Shown piece by piece: positions 1-6,500 of a stretch of DNA of 8,235 nucleotides. The notes below the pieces were generated by a model. It was not told the origin of the DNA, did no database searches, and saw only the letters and a program-made list of their open reading frames with translations. The stretch spans positions 1-8,235 of the forward strand of contig JAFGSL010000320.1 in assembly GCA_016934645.1 (NCBI GenBank). Reading direction: 5' to 3'. The first letter of the stretch is position 1. Each line of letters starts with the position of its first letter. Source of the DNA: Anaerolineae bacterium (GTDB lineage Bacteria > Chloroflexota > Anaerolineae > B4-G1 > SLSP01). The translations under genes were made by a program, and so were the position numbers.

Positions 1-29
1 ATGCTGATAACTGATTTTCATTGCGCCCT

Positions 30-64
30 CGGGTGGCATGATTTCTCACAGTCTACCCGTTTTT
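30..64 (+). terminator. Weak candidate rho-independent terminator of an upstream gene
   Basis: A 7-bp stem (CGGGTGG at 30-36 with TCTACCCG around 53-59, one G-T pair) closes a 16-nt loop that may contain a further 3-bp helix. A run of five T follows at 60-64. This would fit the end of a transcription unit lying left of the window. The stem is short and the loop long, so it could equally be chance; no coding region ending just before it can be seen. Confidence 0.25.
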
Positions 65-91
65 GCTTATTGTGCAACAACTCTAGTATGA

Positions 92-118
92 TTGCAGTTA
101 TGTACTGGGTGTTATAAT
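92..118 (+). promoter_or_regulatory. Extended -10 promoter for the beta-helix surface protein
   Basis: A perfect TATAAT lies at 113-118 and is preceded by TG plus one base (110-112), giving an extended -10 element TGTTATAAT. A poor -35 (TTGCAG, 92-97) sits 15 bases upstream, which is acceptable because extended -10 promoters rely little on the -35. Transcription would start near 125 and leave an untranslated leader of about 90 bases before the ATG at 217. The flanking 216 bases contain no convincing gene. Confidence 0.5.
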
Positions 119-216
119 TAGGATGTTTGTCTTGTGCCTGTGTATTGTTCCATACCTCCCCAAAAGATGCTAGGGGATACAATTTAATGTTTAGATTACA
201 AAATAAGGAGATAAAT

Positions 217-2268
217 ATGCGCAAGATTGGGTGCTGGAGTGTCAGCGCTTTGCTGGTATGGCTATGGGTTTTGGTATTGGCGACGCCGCAGGCAGTCTCT
301 GCCGACGGTACGGTAATTTACGTGGACCAGGATGCCCCTGGTCCTACGCACGACGGTACTTCGTGGACGACGGCTTATTCCACTTTGCAAGATGCTCTTG
401 ATTATACCAATGTTTACTCTACTACAGCCTATGAAATCTGGATCGCGGAGGGTGTGTATTATCCAGACGAGGGCGGCAGTCATGTAAGCAATGCTGTGAC
501 TGAAACCTTCCGCATTCCCTGGAACAATGTGGAACTCTACGGCGGATTTGTCGCCACCGAGACAATGCGGACACAACGCGACTGGACAGCGCACCCGACT
601 ATCCTCAGTGGTGATATTGATAGTAACGACACCAATACGGACGGTAACTTTATTGCCGAGACGTGGAACGATATCCAGGGTGACAATGCCTACCATGTGC
701 TGTATCTGGGTGGCGTGTACGGCCATTCTATAACTGAGACGACCGTGATAGACGGCTTTATCGTTACGGGCGGGTACGCCAACGGGATTTCTCCGCTTCA
801 TGAAGAGGACAAGGTAGGTGGCGGTTACTACAGTGCTATTCTCACCACCAGTAACGTTGTGTGTAGTCCAATGCTGACTAACCTTATCTTCAGCGGTAAC
901 CGGGCCAGCCAGAGTGGTGGCGGAATGTACAACTTTGCCAACGACGGTGATAGCAGCCCAACACTGACCAACGTCACCTTCAGTGGCAATTATGCTGACT
1001 TTGGCGGCGGGATGTACAACGGTGGCATAGATTTCGGCAGGGGCAACCCAACGCTGACCAACGTGACCTTCAGCGGCAACCAAGCCTACCGGGGTGGTGG
1101 AATGTCGAACGGTGGTTCAGGCAGGGGCTTCGCCAATCCGGTGTTGCTCAACGTGACCTTCATTGACAACTCTGCCGGCTCCTACGGCGGTGGAATGTAT
1201 AATATTGGGTACGAATCGGACACCTATCATGGCGTAAGCAGCCCGATGCTAACTAACGTTATCTTCAGCGGTAACCAGGCCGCCAATGGCGCTGGGATGT
1301 TCAACTGGGGTAATAACGGTACGAGTAGCCCGGCGTTGACGAACGTGACTTTCAGCGATAACTCGGCCACCAACATAGGCGGCGGGATCTATAACTATGT
1401 CGATGGTGTTGAAGGTGTGAGCTCGCCGACATTGGTCAACTGTATCTTGTGGGATAACACGGCGGCTACTGGTCCGCAAGTTTATAACAGTGGCACTGCT
1501 ACACTTACTGTCACCTACAGCGACGTGGAATGGCCGAGCGGTACGTACACTGGCACGGGCAACCTCAACGTTGCCCCTCAATTTGTGGAGCCTGTCACCG
1601 GGAATTATCGCCTGCAGGCTAACTCCCCGGCTATCGACGCCGGTGATCCGAACCGGTTGGCTTGCCCGGCAGTCGATTTAGACGGCGCGCTTCGCGATGA
1701 CCTGCGCTGCGACATCGGCGCGTTCGAGCGTGTGTATAGCAATGGCGATACGGTGATTAAGACGGACTTTATTGGTGGTGTTCCGTATAGCTTCGGCCCA
1801 ACGTGGGTCAGTATGACACTTTCGGCGGTGGACAGCGGCACCGTTACCGTCACCAAGCATATCGCTTATCCTGGTGGGACGTATCAAATAGGTGAGGTAG
1901 CAGTGACGTGGTGGATTACCAGCGACCTGAGCGCCGGATGGCCGATCACGCTTGGTTTATGTTACACCGATGCTGAAATCACCGGTCTGACTGAGACTGG
2001 CTTGCGTGCGTTCCGTTGGGACGGTATGCAGTGGACGACGCCTATCAGTACCGGCCTGACCGTAAATGCAGATGCTAACTGTGTCATTCTAACGGGGATT
2101 ACGGAATTCAGTGCGTGGACGCTCAAGGACATAAGTACGGGTGCAGCCACACCGACAGCGCTCACGGTGAAGACTCTAAAGATTGCCAAGACCTACGGGA
2201 GCTTGGGCGTAGTGGTAGTGTTAAGCTTGTTAGGCGTGGTAGAACTTACGCGCAAACGGCGACGGTAG
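217..2268 (+). CDS. Secreted, C-terminally anchored parallel beta-helix protein with choice-of-anchor Q type motif
   Basis: This 683-residue protein is predicted to be exported and held at the cell surface. The ATG at 217 is chosen because AAGGAG (205-210) lies six bases before it and a signal peptide follows at once: MRK, then a Leu/Val/Trp-rich core, with a likely cut near AVSA-DG. The N-terminal part (about 32-215) resembles the start of right-handed beta-helix proteins. Residues 217-428 hold about seven repeats of roughly 30 residues with the pattern SPxLTNVTFSGN...GGGMYN, whose FxxN and GGGM/GGGI elements recall chlamydial Pmp repeats. Residues 470-504 (SPAIDAG ... DIGAFE) match the choice-of-anchor Q type motif. 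A beta-rich module follows (about 506-640, with LCYTDAEI and FRWDG). The end is a hydrophobic stretch (662-675) followed by RKRRR, which looks like a membrane anchor and stop-transfer signal. No catalytic motif is visible. A role in adhesion or polysaccharide binding is inference only. Confidence 0.85.
   Translation: MRKIGCWSVSALLVWLWVLVLATPQAVSADGTVIYVDQDAPGPTHDGTSWTTAYSTLQDALDYTNVYSTTAYEIWIAEGVYYPDEGGSHVSNAVTETFRIPWNNVELYGGFVATETMRTQRDWTAHPTILSGDIDSNDTNTDGNFIAETWNDIQGDNAYHVLYLGGVYGHSITETTVIDGFIVTGGYANGISPLHEEDKVGGGYYSAILTTSNVVCSPMLTNLIFSGNRASQSGGGMYNFANDGDSSPTLTNVTFSGNYADFGGGMYNGGIDFGRGNPTLTNVTFSGNQAYRGGGMSNGGSGRGFANPVLLNVTFIDNSAGSYGGGMYNIGYESDTYHGVSSPMLTNVIFSGNQAANGAGMFNWGNNGTSSPALTNVTFSDNSATNIGGGIYNYVDGVEGVSSPTLVNCILWDNTAATGPQVYNSGTATLTVTYSDVEWPSGTYTGTGNLNVAPQFVEPVTGNYRLQANSPAIDAGDPNRLACPAVDLDGALRDDLRCDIGAFERVYSNGDTVIKTDFIGGVPYSFGPTWVSMTLSAVDSGTVTVTKHIAYPGGTYQIGEVAVTWWITSDLSAGWPITLGLCYTDAEITGLTETGLRAFRWDGMQWTTPISTGLTVNADANCVILTGITEFSAWTLKDISTGAATPTALTVKTLKIAKTYGSLGVVVVLSLLGVVELTRKRRR
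865..1500 (+). repeat. Seven coding repeats of about 90 bp (beta-helix coils)
   Basis: About seven successive units each encode roughly 30 residues of the form SPxLTNVTFSGN (variable) GGGMYN (variable). Units 2 and 3 are close at DNA level: both contain forms of CTGACCAACGT followed by CACCTTCAG or GACCTTCAG, and then GGCAA. Later units diverge (FIDN, FSDN, LWDN; GAGM, GGGI), and the last has lost the GGGM element. The pattern fits coil-by-coil duplication within a beta-helix. Variable linkers between GGGM and the next SPxL change unit length from about 27 to 34 residues. Confidence 0.75.
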
Positions 2269-2319
2269 AGGTATTCCTATCGGGAACCGGTTTGCGTTTT
2301 TATGCGGAAGGTGTTCCTT

Positions 2320-2360
2320 CACACGGCGACGACATAATTTGTCGTCGCCGTGTGCTTTTT
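2320..2360 (+). terminator. Strong rho-independent terminator after the surface-protein gene
   Basis: A perfect 14-bp inverted repeat (2320-2333 with 2341-2354; arms CACACGGCGACGAC and GTCGTCGCCGTGTG) encloses the 7-base loop ATAATTT and is followed by CTTTTT at 2355-2360. It lies 52 bases after the stop codon at 2268. This is a textbook intrinsic terminator and separates the surface-protein gene from the sugar genes downstream. There is no A-run on its left side, so it is probably one-directional. Confidence 0.9.
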
Positions 2361-2508
2361 AACGGCCGAACGGCAGCAGCTTGGTCTGGTGTGAGTTGCA
2401 AATTTCCCCTAATGCAATAAAGTATAGGGGATGGTGATAGGTGATTGGGATTCTCAACCACTGATCCCTGGTCACCAATCCCTGATTCCAATTTCATAAG
2501 GAGTTGCG
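2361..2508 (+). promoter_or_regulatory. Leader of the GH3 gene, weak promoter candidate and iterated short words
   Basis: This spacer must hold the promoter for the GH3 gene if the terminator at 2320-2360 works. The best candidate is poor: TTGCAA (2396-2401), 16 bases, TAAAGT (2418-2423). An inverted repeat CCCCTA (2406-2411) / TAGGGG (2425-2430) overlaps it and could be an operator or chance. From about 2432 to 2490 the DNA is built of variations on GGTGATTGGG and its complement (CACCAATCCC, TGATCCCTGG), a low-complexity style that recurs before fucI. AAGGAG at 2498-2503 is the GH3 ribosome binding site. Confidence 0.3.
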
Positions 2509-4707
2509 ATGAAACCACTGATCACGCCACAAGGGGCAATTTATGCCGATCCCGCTCAACCAATTGCGGCGCGGGTCGCTGATCTGATCTCGCGGATGAC
2601 ACTGGAGGAGAAGATCTCGCAGATGGTGCATCAAGCACCGGCGATTAAACGTCTGGGACTACCGGCCTACAACTGGTGGAACGAATGCCTTCATGGGGTG
2701 GGACGGGCTGGCGTCGCAACGGTTTTCCCGCAGGCCATCGGCATGGCAGCGACGTGGGACGTCGATCTGTTGCACCAGGTTGGCGTTGCCATCTCCGACG
2801 AGGCGCGCGCCAAACATCATGCCGCGTTGGGGGAAGATGGCAGTGCTGAGCAGTATTACGGCCTTACCTTTTGGACACCGAATATCAACATCTTCCGCGA
2901 TCCGCGCTGGGGACGCGGCCAAGAAACTTACGGCGAGGACCCCTACTTGACCGCGCGGTTGGCCGTGGCCTTCATCAAGGCTTTGCAGGGGGACGATCCG
3001 AAGTATCTCAAGCTCGCCGCGACGGCCAAACACTATGCCGTCCATAGCGGACCGGAGAACGAGCGTCACCATTTCGACGCGCGCGCGGATGAACGCGATA
3101 TGCGTGAGACTTACTTACCTGCGTTTGAGGCAGCTGTGCGCGAGGCCAGAGTTGCTGCTGTTATGGGAGCATACAATCGCACCAATGGCGAGCCGTGTTG
3201 TGCCAGCCCTACGCTGTTGCAGAAGATTCTCCGCGAGGAATGGGGGTTTGGTGGTCCTGATGGGGTCGATGGACACGTCGTCTCGGACTGTTGGGCGATC
3301 CACGACATCCACGCGAATCACAAAGTGGTGGGGACAGCGCCCGAAGCAGCGGCGCTGGCCGTGAACAATGGCTGTGACCTGAACTGCGGCTATACCTACG
3401 GCGCGCTGCTCATCGCAGAGAAGCAGGGCCTCCTTGACGAGGCGACCATCGACATAGCCTTGACGCGACTATTTACGGTGCGTTTCAAGTTGGGGATGTT
3501 CGATCCGCCGGAGATGCTGCCTTATGCGCAGATTCCCATTGAGGTGAACGATTGCGAGGCGCACCGTGCACTGGCGCTACAAACTGCGCGCGAGTCCATT
3601 GTTCTGCTCAAGAACGTGGACGGTTTCTTGCCGCTGGATAGGGCTGTCCTCAAAACGATCGCCGTCATCGGCCCGAACGCTGACGACGATTTGGTGCTAT
3701 TGGGTAATTACTTTGGTCAGCCCTCGTGCTCGGTGACGCCGCTGCAAGGTATTCGCGACAAGGTTGGGACGGGTGTTGAAATTCTTTACACCCCTGGCTG
3801 CGATATTCGTGGCAACGACAGATCGGGCTTTGCCGAGGCCGTCGCCGCAGTGCAAAAGGCTGATGTAGTGATCGCTATGATGGGGCTTTCGCAGCTTGTC
3901 GAGGGCGAGGAGGGCCAGGAGGAAGGGGCCAAGGGTGGCCAGCGCAGCACCGGTGACCGCATCGATCTCGATCTGCCGGGCGTGCAAGAAGCGTTGTTGC
4001 AGACGGTGGCTGCTACCGGAAAACCGCTGGTCGTGGTGCTGCTTAACGGGAGTGCGGTTGCGGTCAACTGGGCTGAGGAACATGCGACGGCGATTGTCGA
4101 AGCGTGGTATCCCGGCGAGGAGGGCGGTACGGCGCTGGCCGATGTGCTCTTCGGCGATTACAATCCCGCCGGACGATTGCCAGTGACCTTCTATAAATCG
4201 GTGGACGACCTGCCGCCTTTCCGTGATTATGCAATGGCGCGTCGCAGTCCGGCAGGCCACACTTACCGCTATTTCGGCGGTGAAACGGCAAGTGGCCGCG
4301 TGCTCTATCCGTTCGGTTACGGGCTGAGTTATACGACCTTCGCCTACAGCGATCTGAAGCTCAACGCGGATGCGATCTGGTCCGGCGAGAGTCTCACGAT
4401 CAGCGTGAAAGTTCAGAATACTGGCGCTCTGGCTGGCGACGAGGTAGTGCAGCTTTATGTGCGTGATATAGACGCCTCTGTCCCCGTTCCGATCCGGCAA
4501 TTGCAGGGCTTCAAGCGTGTGCATCTGGAACCCGGCGCGCAGCAGACGGTGACGTTTATGCTCGCTCCCCGCCAGATGTCGTTGATCGCTGATGATGGGC
4601 AACGGGTGGTCGAGCCCGGCCTTTTCGAGGTTGCAGTGGGCGGCGGACAGCCGGGTACGGCTGCGCCGGTAGTCGTGAGTCGCTTTGAAGTGTTGAGCGT
4701 GGAATAA
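2509..4707 (+). CDS. GH3 glycoside hydrolase (beta-xylosidase / beta-glucosidase type), cytoplasmic
   Basis: The 732-residue enzyme is predicted to remove terminal beta-linked sugars from oligosaccharides with retention of configuration. The ATG has AAGGAG five bases upstream. There is no signal peptide, so it should act inside the cell on imported material. Domains run in order. The first is an N-terminal TIM-barrel domain (about 20-330) with YNWWNECLHGV (54-64, a motif seen in the beta-xylosidase branch), WGRGQETYGEDPYL (134-147) and KH (174-175). The nucleophile is Asp260 in VVSDCWAI. An alpha/beta sandwich follows (about 370-600, starting at LLKN.DGFLPL), and its VEGEE loop (464-468) should supply the acid/base Glu, though which Glu is inferred. 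The last is a fibronectin III-like domain (about 610-730). All expected parts are present and length is normal. The motif favours xylosidase or arabinosidase activity, but beta-glucosidase cannot be excluded. It lies 90 bases before the sugar-binding lipoprotein gene. Confidence 0.93.
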   Translation: MKPLITPQGAIYADPAQPIAARVADLISRMTLEEKISQMVHQAPAIKRLGLPAYNWWNECLHGVGRAGVATVFPQAIGMAATWDVDLLHQVGVAISDEARAKHHAALGEDGSAEQYYGLTFWTPNINIFRDPRWGRGQETYGEDPYLTARLAVAFIKALQGDDPKYLKLAATAKHYAVHSGPENERHHFDARADERDMRETYLPAFEAAVREARVAAVMGAYNRTNGEPCCASPTLLQKILREEWGFGGPDGVDGHVVSDCWAIHDIHANHKVVGTAPEAAALAVNNGCDLNCGYTYGALLIAEKQGLLDEATIDIALTRLFTVRFKLGMFDPPEMLPYAQIPIEVNDCEAHRALALQTARESIVLLKNVDGFLPLDRAVLKTIAVIGPNADDDLVLLGNYFGQPSCSVTPLQGIRDKVGTGVEILYTPGCDIRGNDRSGFAEAVAAVQKADVVIAMMGLSQLVEGEEGQEEGAKGGQRSTGDRIDLDLPGVQEALLQTVAATGKPLVVVLLNGSAVAVNWAEEHATAIVEAWYPGEEGGTALADVLFGDYNPAGRLPVTFYKSVDDLPPFRDYAMARRSPAGHTYRYFGGETASGRVLYPFGYGLSYTTFAYSDLKLNADAIWSGESLTISVKVQNTGALAGDEVVQLYVRDIDASVPVPIRQLQGFKRVHLEPGAQQTVTFMLAPRQMSLIADDGQRVVEPGLFEVAVGGGQPGTAAPVVVSRFEVLSVE

Positions 4708-4729
4708 CTAAGATCATCATTTTCGAACT

Positions 4730-4775
4730 TGACAGGTCGTGCAAGCCTTTGGTTTGTCGAGGACTTGTCAGTTTT
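4730..4775 (+). terminator. Imperfect hairpin between the GH3 and binding-protein genes
   Basis: The arms TGACAGGTC (4730-4738) and GACTTGTCA (4762-4770) pair with one G-T. After an internal loop (GTG / TCGAG), CAAGCC (4742-4747) pairs with GGTTTG (4751-4756, one G-T) around a TTT loop. GTTTT follows. This could be a partial intrinsic terminator or attenuator, or an mRNA-stabilising hairpin that sets separate levels for the GH3 enzyme and the binding protein. Only about 20 bases remain between it and the next ribosome binding site, leaving little room for a new promoter downstream of it. Confidence 0.45.
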
Positions 4776-4797
4776 GACGTAACACGGGGAGTGGTGG

Positions 4798-6309
4798 ATG
4801 CAGGATTGGGAAATTCTAAAAAAGCTTTCATTTTTGCTGATTGTGGGAAGTGTGTTAGCGGCTTGTGCGACGCCGTCGCCCGGGGTGATCAAAATCAAAG
4901 AGACGGTGGTTGTGACCAAGGAGATTGAAAAAGAGGTCGTTGTTACACAGCCAGTAGAAGTCACTGTAGAGGTGCTGGTCGAGAAAATCGTTGAAGTGAC
5001 GCCGACACCGTTGGTTCCGGTGATCGTCAGCGTTACCGATGCAGCGCTTGAGGATGACGCGGTGAGGATTGTGCGCCAGCGCTGGCTGCTTGAGCAATTC
5101 CACACTCTCCGGCCCGAGGTGGTGATCAATCCCAATCCCTATCGCTATGATCCGCAAACCTTCATCACGCGAACGAATAGCTTAGCAGGCGAACCGGATC
5201 CATTGGAAGACACCTATGCTGTGTGGCTGACCGATGCTCGTCCGTTGATCGAGAGCGGCTATGCGGCGGACATCACATCCTATGTGGAGGATACGCCCTA
5301 TCCCGCAGCCTATCATCCGGCGATCCTGACGCTGGCGCAGGATGCGTATGGCAACATCTACGGCCTGCCCCATGCCGCCAACGGTATGGGATTGATGTAC
5401 AACCGGCGATTGTTTGAGGAAGCCGGCCTCGATCCCGACAAGCCACCGCAGACATGGGGTGAGGTGCGCGAGTACGCGCGCCAGATTGGCGCCAGGCTTG
5501 AGGGCGTGGATGGATTCAACATCCGCAACGAGGGTGCCCTGGGTGGCTGGATGAGCGTGGCGTTGATGTTCACGTTCGGCGGCGAGACTGTGCAATCGGT
5601 CGATGGTTGGTGGATCGCAGCCTATAACAACAACGCGATGGTCGCTGCGATGCGATTAATGCACGACATGCGATGGGAAGATGGTACGACCACCTCCGAT
5701 ATTGCGACCTGGGGCAATTACGCGTTGGTGCTCGATTTCGGTGCCGGGAAAACTGCGATGACCATCGCCAGCGCCGAAACGCTTGGTTGGATGATTCGTA
5801 ATCTCGATGATCTGCCGGTCGATGAGATCGGCTTTGGTCGTATGCCCAACGGCAGTGCTAACGCGACACTCGGCGAGGGAAGTGTGTGGTTGTACAATCC
5901 CACCTCGTCGCCGGAGGTTCTGGAAGCGGCCTTAGCCTTCAACACCTGGCGCGAATTCGACTTGGAAGCGTTTGAGCATGCCGTGCAGCTCCGGGCCGAA
6001 AACGGCGAGCTGGTGGGGTTGCCCTATATCAACGTCTTTACTGGGGAATATGGCCAACAGCGCGCAGCAACCATCGAGAAATACGCGAATGTGCCGGTTG
6101 CGAATTATGCGAACTTCATCAATTCGGGTGTCGCCGTGCGTGGCGAACCCTCCGTCGCGGCGCAGGAACTCTACGAGGAACTTGGGCAGGTTTTGCAACA
6201 GGTCCTCGCTGTGCCCAATCCCGACATCGAGGCGCTGCTGGATGCATCAGCGGAAAGTTTTCAAGCAGGGGTCTTGGATGTGATCAACGCGGAGAGCGCG
6301 GGAAGATAG
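4798..6309 (+). CDS. ABC transporter extracellular sugar-binding lipoprotein (family 1 type)
   Basis: This 503-residue lipoprotein should capture a sugar or oligosaccharide outside the membrane and hand it to an ABC permease. GGGGAG (4786-4791) lies six bases before the ATG. The signal peptide ends in a lipobox (VLAAC) with Cys23 as the lipidated residue. Residues 30-71 form an extended tether rich in Val, Glu, Lys and Thr that ends in TPTP. The ligand-binding part follows, with typical family 1 features: a segment reading YGNIYGLPHAANGMGLMYN near 182-200, RRLFEEAGLDPDKPPQTWGE just after, a central GKTAM stretch where a bound ligand is usually contacted, and a C-terminal helix-rich region. 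No permease or ATPase gene follows, so the partner must be encoded elsewhere or has been lost from this position. The ligand cannot be read from sequence; the neighbouring GH3 and fucI genes suggest a plant or microbial oligosaccharide or deoxysugar. Confidence 0.9.
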   Translation: MQDWEILKKLSFLLIVGSVLAACATPSPGVIKIKETVVVTKEIEKEVVVTQPVEVTVEVLVEKIVEVTPTPLVPVIVSVTDAALEDDAVRIVRQRWLLEQFHTLRPEVVINPNPYRYDPQTFITRTNSLAGEPDPLEDTYAVWLTDARPLIESGYAADITSYVEDTPYPAAYHPAILTLAQDAYGNIYGLPHAANGMGLMYNRRLFEEAGLDPDKPPQTWGEVREYARQIGARLEGVDGFNIRNEGALGGWMSVALMFTFGGETVQSVDGWWIAAYNNNAMVAAMRLMHDMRWEDGTTTSDIATWGNYALVLDFGAGKTAMTIASAETLGWMIRNLDDLPVDEIGFGRMPNGSANATLGEGSVWLYNPTSSPEVLEAALAFNTWREFDLEAFEHAVQLRAENGELVGLPYINVFTGEYGQQRAATIEKYANVPVANYANFINSGVAVRGEPSVAAQELYEELGQVLQQVLAVPNPDIEALLDASAESFQAGVLDVINAESAGR

Positions 6310-6341
6310 ATCATTCTCTGCCATGATCGGGAGGTATAGAC

Positions 6342-6500
6342 ATGGATGAGCAAGGAAGCGTTACGCAATTTTTGCGGACGCTTAGCCAGCAATTACCAGT
6401 TTTAACGGATTTACTCGGTGTCAAAGTCGATTTAGTAATGCAAGATGCACTTAAGCCGTATATTGGACAGCGTATACTGCGAGAGGTTATAGCAGTATGA
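6342..6500 (+). CDS. Shortened MNT-type nucleotidyltransferase relic (MntA-like), catalytic centre missing
   Basis: A 52-residue ORF with a good ribosome binding site (GGGAGG, 6329-6334, seven bases before ATG), 32 bases after the binding-protein gene. Its second half (LLGVKVDLV, then ALKPYIGQRILREV) matches the C-terminal end of the small MNT nucleotidyltransferases, which in HEPN-MNT systems act as antitoxins by modifying the HEPN toxin. Its first half (VTQFLRTLSQQLPVL) resembles the N-terminal helix of the same family. The family's catalytic section, the FGS...RGE and SDxD motifs that bind nucleotide and metal, is absent. Full-length members have roughly 100 residues, so about 45 codons appear to have been removed in frame near residue 21. 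Canonical enzyme activity is therefore not expected. GC is about 42% across this and the next ORF (hand count, 6361-6655), below the flanking genes. Family recall is from memory and unverified by alignment. Confidence 0.7.
   Translation: MDEQGSVTQFLRTLSQQLPVLTDLLGVKVDLVMQDALKPYIGQRILREVIAV

Noticed and set aside
127..216. Longer start (TTG at 127) for the beta-helix protein
   Set aside because: It would bury the signal peptide behind 30 unrelated residues, and 127 lies almost at the predicted transcription start. The ATG at 217 has a proper RBS.
18..224. 68-residue - strand frame in the upstream region
   Set aside because: It starts at a TTG over the RBS of the surface-protein gene, with no RBS of its own and no recognisable family.
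262..1083. 273-residue open frame on the - strand
   Set aside because: It is antisense to the repeat-rich surface-protein gene, has no RBS and no recognisable family; its repetitiveness mirrors the coding repeats.
2115..2420. 101-residue + strand frame running through the terminator
   Set aside because: It overlaps the end of the surface-protein gene in another frame and includes the terminator hairpin; no family resemblance.
3898..3960. Purine-rich GAGGGCGAGGAGG stretch in the GH3 gene as an insertion or low-complexity anomaly
   Set aside because: It encodes the Glu/Gly-rich acid/base loop found in this GH3 branch; the reading frame and flanking alignment are normal.
3697..4602. 301-residue open frame on the - strand
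   Set aside because: It is a shadow of the GH3 gene, whose frame has clear catalytic motifs; the shadow product resembles nothing known.
4729..4757. Promoter from the perfect TTGACA at 4729
   Set aside because: At 16-18 bases downstream the sequence (GGTTTG, GTTTGT, TTTGTC) does not resemble a -10 box, and the hexamer is part of a hairpin arm.
4455..5135. 226-residue open frame on the - strand crossing the GH3-lipoprotein spacer
   Set aside because: It is antisense to two well-supported genes, Ser/Thr-rich as expected from complementing the Val/Glu tether, and has no RBS.
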